A stretch of DNA of 64,000 nucleotides from SABY01 sp964523795 (lineage in GTDB: Bacteria; Bacteroidota; Bacteroidia; Bacteroidales; 4484-276): the NCBI GenBank assembly GCA_964523795.1, contig CAZGAO010000015.1, positions 1 through 64,000 on the forward strand, read 5' to 3'. The notes under the pieces are model-generated. The model searched no databases. It had not been told where the DNA came from and saw nothing but the letters and a program-made list of their open reading frames with translations. This document shows positions 41,952 through 49,808 of the stretch, in pieces (position 1 is the first letter of the stretch; every line of letters begins with the position of its first letter). A program made the translations under genes and the position numbers.

Positions 41952-42755
41952 TTAGAGTTCATGGTCAGAAATATTGATTTTACCTTCAAAAACCTTTCTT
42001 GCCGGACCTTCGAGCCAAATATCTGCAAAGCCATTTCCGGCTTTTTGGGCATAAACCTTTAGTTTGCCACCCCTGGCAAAAATTTTAACTGGTGAGCTAA
42101 AATTGGAATGCGCTGCCAGCAAGGCCGTGGCGGCTGCTACTGCACCTGTGCCACAAGCCAGGGTTTCGTTTTCAACACCGCGCTCGTAGGTGCGTAATTT
42201 TACACCATCCGATGTAATCTGCATAAAATTTACATTCACGCCCAATTTTTCAAAGGGCGGGCTGTAGCGGATTTCACGACCAAGTTTGGCTACATCCAAA
42301 GCATCCAAAGCATCCACTTCGATCAAAATGTGTGGGGATCCCGAATCAACAAAGGTATAACCCTCCTGCTCCGTGATCGCACCAATATCCTTCATCTGCA
42401 ATTTTACAATGGCAATATTTTCATCCTCGCTAATAATGCTGGCCTGATGCAAGCCATCGGTAGCACGAAAAGTAAAGTGCGTTTTGTTGATTCCCGATAT
42501 TTTGGCAAACCAGGCAATACACCGGCCACCGTTGCCACATAAGCTTCCCTCGTAGCCATTAGCATTAAAGTAACGCATTAGGGAATCAGTTTCCGGGTCA
42601 TCTTCAAGCATGATAAGCCCATCGGCACCAATACCAAAATGGCGGTCGCAGAGGAGCTTTACCACAACTGGTTCAGCATCAAACCATCGGTCGCGATTAT
42701 CAATCATCACAAAGTCGTTGCCGGCTCCCTCGTATTTACTGAATTGTATTTCCAT
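41952..42755 (-). CDS. dapF: Diaminopimelate epimerase
   Basis: This enzyme interconverts LL- and meso-diaminopimelate for lysine and peptidoglycan synthesis. The two catalytic cysteines are Cys73 in SLCGNGGRC and Cys201 in LACGTGAVAAA, with GAGNDF at the start and GVNVNFM and TYERGVENETLACGTG before the second site. Length is the usual 267 residues. It leads the minus-strand group with GNAT, mltG and TPR genes. Confidence 0.96.
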   Translation of the reverse strand: MEIQFSKYEGAGNDFVMIDNRDRWFDAEPVVVKLLCDRHFGIGADGLIMLEDDPETDSLMRYFNANGYEGSLCGNGGRCIAWFAKISGINKTHFTFRATDGLHQASIISEDENIAIVKLQMKDIGAITEQEGYTFVDSGSPHILIEVDALDALDVAKLGREIRYSPPFEKLGVNVNFMQITSDGVKLRTYERGVENETLACGTGAVAAATALLAAHSNFSSPVKIFARGGKLKVYAQKAGNGFADIWLEGPARKVFEGKINISDHEL

Positions 42756-42857
42756 TTAAGCTAAAAAATTCGTGGTGCAAAAAACGGCATTTTTTCTATC
42801 ACAGCAATAATCACGTTAGAGCGTGCCAAATTTCATGGAAAGAGTTTTGTACCGGAA

Positions 42858-44147
42858 CTATTGGTCGGATGACTGCGCCCTGACAAAGTCCTCTCCCTGG
42901 ATAATATTTTGTAATTTTACTTTTATGAAAGTATTAACAGCATTTTGCTTATCTGAAGGGAATTTAATGGGAATATAATTCTCGCCATAGCCCTGCGCCA
43001 TTCCATTCACCACTTTTTCAACCAGAACTGTTTGCTCCTTGCCGAGCATGCGCTGGCGGTATTTTAGCGTTTCGCTTTCGGCCAGCTTGCGCATCACTCC
43101 GCTGCGTTGTGTTTTTTCCTTTTCAGGAATATGATCTTCCATGCGTGCTGCCCGCGTGCCTTTGCGCACCGAATATTTAAAAGTATGAATGTGTCCAAAA
43201 CCAATTTCTGAGGCCACAGCCAGGCTTTGTTCAAAATCCTGGGTGCTTTCGCCCGGAAAACCTACGATGATATCAGTGGTAAAATTGAAATCGGGATAAC
43301 GCTGTCGCACCTTTTGAACGATAGCCATAAAACCATCGAGCGAATACATGCGGCGCATTTTTAGCAATAGCTCATCCGAGCCACTTTGCAGACATAAATG
43401 CAGGTGGGGCGTAAGTTTGGGGTGGGTAAACAAATCAAACAACTTCTCGCCAAAGCCTTCCGGCTCGATGGATGAAATGCGCAGGCGGAAATCGCCGGGA
43501 AGCTCCAGAATTTGTTCCACCAGATCTTCAAAATTATTATCTTCGAAATTGTAACGGCCAATATTTACACCTGTAAGCACCACTTCTTTGTATCCAAACT
43601 CCACCACTTTTTTGATATTATCCAATATTTCGGCTACTGGGCGACTGGTCGCTCTTCCCCGCACTTTAGGAATAATGCAGAAAGTGCAAAAATTATCGCA
43701 GCCATCCTGAACCTTAATCATGCTACGGGTATGAAAGGTTTTTTCGGCTGGCTGGTAGTCGAACAGGTTTTTATCGAAATGATCGGGATGATTGATTTCG
43801 CCCTTGAAGTGCCCATCGATGAGCGAAAAAATAGCACTCTTGTGCTCATTATCCACAAACCAGGTAACATTGCTTTGCGCCTTTTCGAGCTTTTCACGAT
43901 GATTATTCACCATACACCCGGTAACCACCAGCATCGAATCGGGATGTTTTTTGGCGGCTTGCTTAATTACCTGCTTCGACTTGCTGTCGCTTTGGTTGGT
44001 AACCGTGCAGGTGTTTACCACCACCACTTCGGCCTGTTCATCAAAATCGACAAGCTGGTATCCGTTTTTTTGAAATTGTGAAGCCAGGGCATCCGTTTCG
44101 TATTGATTGAGCCGGCAGCCTAAAGTTTTAAAAGCTATTTTCTTCAT
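42858..44147 (-). CDS. mtaB: tRNA t6A37 methylthiotransferase MtaB
   Basis: This radical-SAM enzyme converts t6A37 to ms2t6A37 in tRNAs that read ANN codons. The 429-residue product has the N-terminal UPF0004 domain with three Cys (TLGCRLNQYETDALA, NTCTVTNQSDSKSKQ, VTGCMVNN) for one Fe-S cluster. The radical-SAM cluster motif is CDNFCTFC, preceded by MIKVQDG and followed by IIPKVRGRATSRP, and the TRAM-type tail is at about 365-425. CRLNQYET and EVVLTGVNIGRY mark MtaB rather than MiaB. It ends where the next gene, an SMP-30-like protein, sits 5 bases upstream. Confidence 0.93.
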   Translation of the reverse strand: MKKIAFKTLGCRLNQYETDALASQFQKNGYQLVDFDEQAEVVVVNTCTVTNQSDSKSKQVIKQAAKKHPDSMLVVTGCMVNNHREKLEKAQSNVTWFVDNEHKSAIFSLIDGHFKGEINHPDHFDKNLFDYQPAEKTFHTRSMIKVQDGCDNFCTFCIIPKVRGRATSRPVAEILDNIKKVVEFGYKEVVLTGVNIGRYNFEDNNFEDLVEQILELPGDFRLRISSIEPEGFGEKLFDLFTHPKLTPHLHLCLQSGSDELLLKMRRMYSLDGFMAIVQKVRQRYPDFNFTTDIIVGFPGESTQDFEQSLAVASEIGFGHIHTFKYSVRKGTRAARMEDHIPEKEKTQRSGVMRKLAESETLKYRQRMLGKEQTVLVEKVVNGMAQGYGENYIPIKFPSDKQNAVNTFIKVKLQNIIQGEDFVRAQSSDQ

Positions 44148-44152
44148 TCAAA

Positions 44153-45022
44153 TTAGTCCAAAAGTTTGTAAGCCATAATGCGATTGTCGAAAAAAGTGGG
44201 AACAAGTAAAATGTTTTTATCAGTAATCAAATAAATATCGGCAGCATTAATTTTGTTGTCGGTAGTATTAAAAAGCACTTCCGGCTCCTCTCCCGCTTTG
44301 ACGCGCTGCACTTTGCCGCTCCAGTCCGAAAACACAAATCGTCCCTGTTGGTCAATCTCCAGACCATCCACGCCGCCATCAAATTCGGCCACTGTTAGTA
44401 TTGTTTTTGTTTTCGGATCGATACTCACAATTTTACCCTTAGCACCGAGGTATAATAAGCCATCGCGGTAATTCATGCCGTTACATTTTTCAAAAGTTCC
44501 GGCGGGAAGCCATGGCTCTATTTTTCCATTAGCAAATTTATACACCGCGCCGGTGGCCATATCCGACACATACACGTTTCCATCGCCATCAAGGGTTACA
44601 TCGTTGAGAAATTGGGCATCCGCAGCCTCGTAGTAATTAATAATCCTGCGGCTTTCCATATCTATTTCGGCAAGGCGATAAATATCGGCCACGTACAATT
44701 TGCCATCACTTATAGCCATGCCTTTTGGCGCGTGAAGCCCGACAGCCCATTCCAACCTTACGATTCGTCCATCGGCTTCCAGTTGAGAGATAAAGCCATT
44801 TTCATCGCGATCTGTTGGGTTTCCATTGATATTGGCTACATAAATCATTTCACCCTGTGGATTGTAAATCACCGATTCGGGTACCTGAAACACCGCCTTG
44901 GATTGCCAGGATTTTTGCACCTGATCTGAAAACACAGACTGTCCCTTGGCTGATTGAGGAAAAAAGAATGCTAATGAAATAAATGCAAAAGCAAGGTGGG
45001 AAAAATGGATAAAAGTTTTCAT
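44153..45022 (-). CDS. Exported SMP-30/NHL-type beta-propeller protein
   Basis: This 289-residue exported protein has a signal peptide (about 1-27, before QSVFSDQ). The rest is a six-bladed beta-propeller of the SMP-30/gluconolactonase or NHL type, with blade strings ESVIYNPQGEMIYVANINGNP, PKGMAISDGKLYVADI, FLNDVTLDGDGNVYVSDMATGAVYKF and VDGLEIDQQGRFVFSDWSG. An Asn-Asp pair fits a metal site, but catalytic activity cannot be judged. It lies just upstream of mtaB. Three 14-bp tandem repeats precede its start codon. Confidence 0.75.
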   Translation of the reverse strand: MKTFIHFSHLAFAFISLAFFFPQSAKGQSVFSDQVQKSWQSKAVFQVPESVIYNPQGEMIYVANINGNPTDRDENGFISQLEADGRIVRLEWAVGLHAPKGMAISDGKLYVADIYRLAEIDMESRRIINYYEAADAQFLNDVTLDGDGNVYVSDMATGAVYKFANGKIEPWLPAGTFEKCNGMNYRDGLLYLGAKGKIVSIDPKTKTILTVAEFDGGVDGLEIDQQGRFVFSDWSGKVQRVKAGEEPEVLFNTTDNKINAADIYLITDKNILLVPTFFDNRIMAYKLLD

Positions 45023-45032
45023 TGTTAAGAGT

Positions 45033-45074
45033 GTTAATTGTTATTCGTTAATTGTTATTCGTTAATTGTTATTC
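45033..45074. repeat. 14-bp tandem repeat before a start codon
   Basis: Three perfect copies of GTTAATTGTTATTC (45033-45046, 45047-45060, 45061-45074) lie 11 bases upstream of the ATG of the SMP-30-like gene. A two-copy variant (GTTAATCGTTATTT) lies 6 bases before the IMPACT-family gene at 48801-48828. Confidence 0.8.
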
Positions 45075-45097
45075 GTTGAGTATGCTCGTTGGCAGAG

Positions 45098-45116
45098 ACG
45101 CGCAAATTGCGCGTCT
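45098..45116. repeat. GACGCGCAAATTGCGCGTC palindrome
   Basis: This 19-bp near-perfect palindrome is the second copy of the one at 35735-35753. It is surrounded by an AT-rich spacer (45075-45250) without a gene. Confidence 0.6.
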
Positions 45117-45261
45117 GTACTATTTTTGCGCTTGCTATTCATTAATCGTTAATTGCCTAAATATTTAGCCACGGGGTTTAGGACGGGTGTTGAAATAGAG
45201 GATGCCAACTCCGAGATTTTATTTAACAAGCATCAAAATAAAAAGTTTAAACACAAAAAAA

Positions 45262-45296
45262 CCGGTCATGGTTTCTAATAGTGAAATCATTACCGG
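45262..45296 (-). terminator. Strong intrinsic terminator of the TM2/DUF2752 operon
   Basis: The arms CCGGTCATGGTTT (45262-45274) and AAATCATTACCGG (45284-45296) pair at 12 of 13 positions, allowing one G-U pair. On the minus strand the hairpin is followed by a run of T (AAAAAAA at 45255-45261 on plus). It lies about 25 bases past the stop of the TM2 protein. Confidence 0.8.
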
Positions 45297-45319
45297 CAAT
45301 TATTAACACAAAATTCTGC

Positions 45320-45667
45320 TTAGTGTCTCATCATTGATTTTACTTCAGCGGCAATCTGACGATTGTAATCGAAGGCAATTTTTTCGTAATTCACCGCATC
45401 CACAATAGTTCCGATAAGACAGAGGCCACCGGTAAAGACGTAGAGAATTCCCAGGCCAATGTTGTTGGTCAGGAAACGCTGAATCCCGGCAATTAGCACT
45501 AAGCCCAGCAAAGTAGTAATCAGAATGAGTTGCGGATCGCGCCGCCGCGAGCGATAAACCATGGCAAAGTCTTCTACATGCTCATCGTCCAATTCTGTCA
45601 GGAGCTGGTCGAGAAAAAACAATTCGTTTCCTTTGGCCTCGGGGATAAATCGTAAAGTTCTGTTCAT
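45320..45667 (-). CDS. TM2 domain membrane protein
   Basis: This 115-residue protein has two hydrophobic helices (about 48-62 and 70-90) with the TM2 pattern: LITTLLGLVLIAGIQRFLTNNIGLGILYVFTGGLCLIGTIVDAVNY. The N-terminal 45 residues and C-terminal tail are charged. Function is unknown; TM2 proteins often accompany DUF2752 genes. The start codon overlaps the stop of the DUF2752 gene by 4 bases, indicating translational coupling. Confidence 0.85.
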   Translation of the reverse strand: MNRTLRFIPEAKGNELFFLDQLLTELDDEHVEDFAMVYRSRRRDPQLILITTLLGLVLIAGIQRFLTNNIGLGILYVFTGGLCLIGTIVDAVNYEKIAFDYNRQIAAEVKSMMRH

Positions 45668-45981
45668 AACATTTTAGTATTTGATGAAAAAAATAAATTT
45701 TTTGATAAGCTATAAATGCGAAAAGCGATGACAATAATAGCAAAAATTCCAAAGGGGTGCATTTTTAATGAGTCGATTATTTTTCCATGGAAGGCCATAT
45801 TACACGAACGCCCCAGTCCACAGCCCGGGCAATAGTCGAGTCCCAGGTTTTGAAAAGGGCAGAGCGTAAAGTGCTGTTCGGCGGGCATGGGCAGCATCAA
45901 AACAAGCAGAATAGCAACCCACATCACCAGCTCCAGGTTGTTGCGAAGTAAGCGAAAGATGTATTTTAAGTTTGTAATCAT
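45664..45981 (-). CDS. DUF2752 membrane protein
   Basis: This 105-residue protein from ATG 45981 has two or three hydrophobic segments and the DUF2752 core LCPFQNLGLDYCPGCGLGRSCNMAFHGKIIDSLKMHPFGIF. A longer TTG start adds two residues. The CPGCGLGR motif is conserved in the family. Function is unknown. It is the first gene of a two-gene operon with TM2, and its promoter should lie within 45982-46100, opposite the start of the TPR gene. Confidence 0.85.
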   Translation of the reverse strand: MITNLKYIFRLLRNNLELVMWVAILLVLMLPMPAEQHFTLCPFQNLGLDYCPGCGLGRSCNMAFHGKIIDSLKMHPFGIFAIIVIAFRIYSLSKNLFFSSNTKML

Positions 45982-46101
45982 CGACAAAAAACAATGAGAT
46001 AATTTGCAACGACAAAATGAATCGGCTAAGGTAGAATTTCTTTTTATACAGAGATTTTACGCCCTGGCCTTATTTGCATTGTTTCTAAACAAATTTTAAA
46101 A

Positions 46102-46109
46102 TATACTTG
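46102..46109 (+). promoter_or_regulatory. Possible -7 box of the TPR gene
   Basis: TATACTTG (one mismatch to TAnnTTTG) lies 25 bases before the ATG at 46134, with a TTTG at 46073-46076. The spacing is slightly long for a Bacteroidota promoter. Confidence 0.3.
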
Positions 46110-46133
46110 CACCGTTTTTATAAAATGTTTAGA

Positions 46134-48056
46134 ATGAAAAAAATTGTACTCAAAGAAATTGTAACGCTGCTTGCGTGCTTTCTGTTTTCGATTCCCGTTT
46201 TTTCGCAATCGGCTGATATAGCCTACAAAGAAAAGTGGCGCAATCAATTTGCAGCTACCTTCTATTTTTCGGATGGCGACGGGCTGGAAGAAGTGGATAC
46301 TGCTGCATTCAGAAGTAACGAGCAGGTGTGCTTTACGGTTATCCCGAATGCTGCCAGCGAAAAAGAATACTTTAAAGATGATGACATAAGCACCTGTTTT
46401 GCGCAATTCAAACTGCTACAAAACGGAAGTTTGATCGAAAACAACCAGACACCGCATGGCATACACAATGGCGAAGGGAAAATTGATAAAGTAGTCTTGT
46501 TTTTCCCAAAGAGTGAAATCACACTTTATGAACCCCTGGCTGTGGTGAGTATGATTGACACTTCGGATGTCATATTGATTTCGGACAAATATTATAATCA
46601 ATATCACAGCTACTTTCCGGCCTACCAGGAAGCTGCCGAGCTAAGCGACCAACGCAGGTACATCGAGACGTATAAGGCGGTGCTTCCCATCGTAAAAGAT
46701 GCCCAAGATGAGCAGGAAATCAAGCACTACACCTTTTACGACCATGCTGCCAGCACCCTGGTTACCAATGCAATAATTCAGCATATCGACAGTCTGAGCC
46801 AACAGATGACAATCGCCGGAGCAGCGATAAAAGCTAATGCCGATGAGACGAAGCTGCAAACCATCGACTCTTTGTACGCTCTTATGCAATCGGGGGAACA
46901 AGCATTTTCTTCCTATTTTGAAATGGGAGAACCGCAAAGTATGAAATGCCGCGAAGAATACACAGTGATGCTCGACAATGCCAAAGCCACTTCTGCAGCA
47001 GCCCACGAATTATACAAGGACAAAGTGCTGCACTTCCTTGAAAATAAGGGTTACAACGATTATAAATTCCGGCTTTTTGTGGATGCGCTGGCCAAAATGG
47101 TAAGCCATCTTGATACGTTAAAAATATTACGAGACCCGGTGGAGATAAACTTTGCCCTATTGGATGAAATGCCTGACTTAAAAAATGAGCTGATGATGTC
47201 CAATGCTCTCGAGGAATTCAGGCTGCTGGTAACGATGCTCAACGATGATATCCGTAACAAAAACAAGGTTTTTAATACCCGAATCATCGAGAACCTGCAA
47301 AGGATAAAACCTGCCGAGCACGAACCCTATTTGCTTATTTTTTTGGCTTTCAACGAATTGGCTAACAATAAATCACTCTTTCTTAGCTATCTGATAGATG
47401 CACTGAAGTACTGCTCCGATGAAACCCTGGTGCTAAACATCGAGATGTGGATATTGAGCAATAATGCAACCCTCGAAAATCTCTCCGAATCTATCATACA
47501 TCAAATCAACCAGGGAATCAAGATGGTTATCAACGAAAACTGGACTGAGGCAGAGGCAACATTTAGTGCTATAACGCGCCAAGCCGGCACCATAGCTCCA
47601 CCCTGGTTTTATCTGGGCAAAACTCAGTTTAAACAAGAGGAAACCTTTGCCGCCGAATCGAAGTTTGACAGGGCTCTCAATATTTATCCACAGTATATTG
47701 CTCCGCGTATCTTTAAATTTCAGATTTATCTAAAACAGGAAAAATATGATGACCTGCTAACGATGGTCGAAGATGCTCTGGAAACTAACGATATTTGGAT
47801 CTTCCACTATTATAAGGCTGTGGCACTTAACAAAATGAACAAATATCAGTCAGCCATCAATGAGCTTCAGCAATATTGCATCACGATAAACAAGTATAAT
47901 ATCCCCCAGTATTTCATGCTTGGAGACTGTTTTAGAGAACTGAAAAAATATGAGCTTGCCAAAGATGCTTATCAGCAAACACAAAGCATCGACATCTATG
48001 CAAGCGAGGAATCGTACAACAAAAAGATGCAGATACTGGAAGAAGCGAGGAATTAG
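46134..48056 (+). CDS. Large exported TPR-repeat protein
   Basis: This 640-residue exported protein starts at ATG 46134 and has signal peptide MKKIVLKEIVTLLACFLFSIPVFSQ. An ATG at 46125 would add three residues. The N-terminal 130 residues are beta-rich (QFAATFYFSDGDGLEEV, YFKDDDISTCFAQFKLLQNG). A mostly helical middle follows (about 170-430). At least four TPR-type repeats form the C-terminus (about 470-640: TEAEATFSAITRQAGTIAPPWFYLGKTQFKQEETFAAESKFDRALNIYP, YKAVALNKMNKYQSAINELQQYC, YFMLGDCFRELKKYELAKDAYQQTQSI). It may be a scaffold or surface protein. The gene is monocistronic. Confidence 0.75.
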   Translation: MKKIVLKEIVTLLACFLFSIPVFSQSADIAYKEKWRNQFAATFYFSDGDGLEEVDTAAFRSNEQVCFTVIPNAASEKEYFKDDDISTCFAQFKLLQNGSLIENNQTPHGIHNGEGKIDKVVLFFPKSEITLYEPLAVVSMIDTSDVILISDKYYNQYHSYFPAYQEAAELSDQRRYIETYKAVLPIVKDAQDEQEIKHYTFYDHAASTLVTNAIIQHIDSLSQQMTIAGAAIKANADETKLQTIDSLYALMQSGEQAFSSYFEMGEPQSMKCREEYTVMLDNAKATSAAAHELYKDKVLHFLENKGYNDYKFRLFVDALAKMVSHLDTLKILRDPVEINFALLDEMPDLKNELMMSNALEEFRLLVTMLNDDIRNKNKVFNTRIIENLQRIKPAEHEPYLLIFLAFNELANNKSLFLSYLIDALKYCSDETLVLNIEMWILSNNATLENLSESIIHQINQGIKMVINENWTEAEATFSAITRQAGTIAPPWFYLGKTQFKQEETFAAESKFDRALNIYPQYIAPRIFKFQIYLKQEKYDDLLTMVEDALETNDIWIFHYYKAVALNKMNKYQSAINELQQYCITINKYNIPQYFMLGDCFRELKKYELAKDAYQQTQSIDIYASEESYNKKMQILEEARN

Positions 48057-48072
48057 AATCGCCTACCTGAAA

Positions 48073-48151
48073 GTCACCCGGTGAATTATTCAAGCCGTTG
48101 GACGGTATTCTGAGTTTTAGTACTTTGTTTTGGCAGGATTCACCGGGTGAC
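48073..48151. mobile_element. Short element with 12-bp inverted ends, copy 2
   Basis: The arms GTCACCCGGTGA (48073-48084) and TCACCGGGTGAC (48140-48151) are perfect inverted repeats, 79 bp end to end. The form GTCAYCCGRTGA...TCAYCGGRTGAC is shared with 37726-37806 (81 bp). Both interiors contain an ACTAAAACT or AGTTTTAGT string. It sits just past the TPR gene stop and could also act as its terminator. Confidence 0.6.
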
Positions 48152-48171
48152 TCTTTCCAGGAATAAGCCCT

Positions 48172-48795
48172 CTATTCCACCTTAGGAAAATCCAGCTTTT
48201 CGATATTCAGTTTCCTTAAATCAGTGTATCGCTTTATTACCCGCTCCGAAAATTTGCGGCGTACGGCAAAGGTAAGGCTGCATGTCATTTGAAAGTCCTG
48301 CGCTACTATGGCGAGGTCTTCTTCTTTGATGATGCGCATTACATCGTTCATATCCACATAATCGAAACGAAGGGTAAATTGGTCTTTGATGATTTTGGTG
48401 ATGATGCTATTGTTTTGAATGGCATCTATAGCTGCAAATTTGTAGGCATTGATCAGGCCTCGCACGCCCAACTTGGTACCGCCAAAGTAGCGGATGACCA
48501 CAATGAGACAGTTAGTCAATTCGTGCGATAACAACTGCCCGTGAATGGGTTTGCCGGCCGTACCCGAGGGTTCTCCATCATCGTTGGCGCGGTATTCTTC
48601 ACCCTCGAAACCCAAAACCCAGGCATAGCAGTGATGACGGGCATCGTGATATTGTTTCTTCAAAGCCTCGATTTCCGCTTTGGCCTGCTCCTCCGAAGCA
48701 CAGAATAATGCGTGAGCAATGAACTTACTTCCCTTGTCCTTAAAAAGTCCTTCCGAGCGGTTTGCTAATGTTTTGTAAGTGTCGATTATTTCCAT
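48172..48795 (-). CDS. IMPACT/YigZ family protein
   Basis: This 207-residue protein has the N-terminal UPF0029/IMPACT domain (about 15-125) with SKFIAHALFCASEEQAKAEIEALKKQYHDARHHCYAWVLG, GEPSGTAGKPIHGQLLSHELTNCLIVVIRYFGGTKLGVRGLINAYKFAA, typical of YigZ, and a DUF1949-type C-terminal domain. Function in bacteria is not established; the eukaryotic homologue IMPACT regulates GCN2. It is preceded by two 14-bp tandem repeats. The gene is monocistronic. Confidence 0.9.
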   Translation of the reverse strand: MEIIDTYKTLANRSEGLFKDKGSKFIAHALFCASEEQAKAEIEALKKQYHDARHHCYAWVLGFEGEEYRANDDGEPSGTAGKPIHGQLLSHELTNCLIVVIRYFGGTKLGVRGLINAYKFAAIDAIQNNSIITKIIKDQFTLRFDYVDMNDVMRIIKEEDLAIVAQDFQMTCSLTFAVRRKFSERVIKRYTDLRKLNIEKLDFPKVE

Positions 48796-49110
48796 AAGTG
48801 GTTAATCGTTATTTGTTAATCGTTATTTGTTGATCGAAGCTGCCTGCCCCGACCCTTCAGAGAAATCCCGCTTTTGCGGATTAATCTTCCTTCGTTATTT
48901 TTTGCGTCAGAACAAATCCTGTGCTTTTAGAATTCCTCGTTGCTTCTTTTAGGTTTGACCTGAGTTGATTTTGAAAGACTTTATGCGCCTTGACATTCCA
49001 TCGTCTGCAGGACATGGAATCGTCCAAAAAAAAATAAAAATCAAGTAGTTTCAATTCATCAAATTAATAGAGTGAAATATAAACGATTAACCATTTTCGA
49101 TTAACTATTC
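48796..49110. repeat. Spacer with 14-bp tandem repeats and a small hairpin
   Basis: There is no gene in these 315 bases. Two copies of GTTAATCGTTATTT (48801-48828) precede the IMPACT gene. A 7-bp inverted pair ATTCCAT/ATGGAAT (48995-49001 and 49014-49020) forms a small hairpin. Two GTTAATCG-like direct repeats occur just past the trmD stop (49080-49105). Confidence 0.55.
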
Positions 49111-49791
49111 TCAAATCTCCTCCAGCAAATCCGGCCTGTGGTTTTTGGTTATCTCAAGTGCCTGGTCGTGCAGCCAGTCTGCAATTTTGCGTTCATCGCC
49201 CGAGCGCAGAATGTCTGGCACCTCCCACCCCCGGTAACTGGCCGGACGGGTGTAAACCGGCGGGCTGAGCAAACCATCCTGAAAAGAATCAGAAAGCGCG
49301 GAAGTTTCATCGCTGAGCACGCCGGGCATAAGGCGGATAATGCTGTCGGCCAAGACGGCGGCAGCCAGCTCACCCCCCGAGAGCACATAATCGCCAATAG
49401 AAATTTCGTGGGTGATGTAATGATCGCGCAAACGCTGGTCGATGCCCTTGTAATGTCCACACAGAAAAATAAGATTTTCCTGGGTAGAAAGATGGTTTGC
49501 CAGCGATTGTTTTAGCACCTCACCATCGGGACTTAAAAAAATCACCTCATCATAATCGCGCTCGGCTTTCAGTTTATCAATCAGGTCGGCGATGGGCTGA
49601 ATGGTCATCACCATGCCGGCGGCGTGGCCATAGGCATAGTCGTCCACGCGGCGATGCTTGTCGGTGCTGTAGTCGCGGATATCGTGAATATGGATTTCCG
49701 CAAGCCCTTTTTCTCGGGCGCGTTTAATGATGGAATGATCGAAGGGGCCGGCAAACATTTCCGGGAAAATAGTGAGTATGTCAATGCGCAT
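49111..49791 (-). CDS. trmD: tRNA (guanine37-N1)-methyltransferase
   Basis: This SPOUT enzyme makes m1G37 in tRNAs with G36. It has 226 residues with MRIDILTIFPEMFAGPFDHSIIKRAREKG at the start, HIHDIRDYSTDKHRRVDDYAYGHAAGMVMTIQPI, FLSPDGEVLKQSLANHL, FLCGHYKGIDQR, and EISIGDYVLSGGELAAAVLADSIIRLMPGVLSDETSA, which holds the SAM-binding trefoil knot. It is the last of three minus-strand genes, 17 bases past the phosphoesterase gene. The usual rplS/rimM neighbours are absent. Confidence 0.95.
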   Translation of the reverse strand: MRIDILTIFPEMFAGPFDHSIIKRAREKGLAEIHIHDIRDYSTDKHRRVDDYAYGHAAGMVMTIQPIADLIDKLKAERDYDEVIFLSPDGEVLKQSLANHLSTQENLIFLCGHYKGIDQRLRDHYITHEISIGDYVLSGGELAAAVLADSIIRLMPGVLSDETSALSDSFQDGLLSPPVYTRPASYRGWEVPDILRSGDERKIADWLHDQALEITKNHRPDLLEEI

Positions 49792-49808
49792 AAGGTAGAG
49801 TAGTATTG

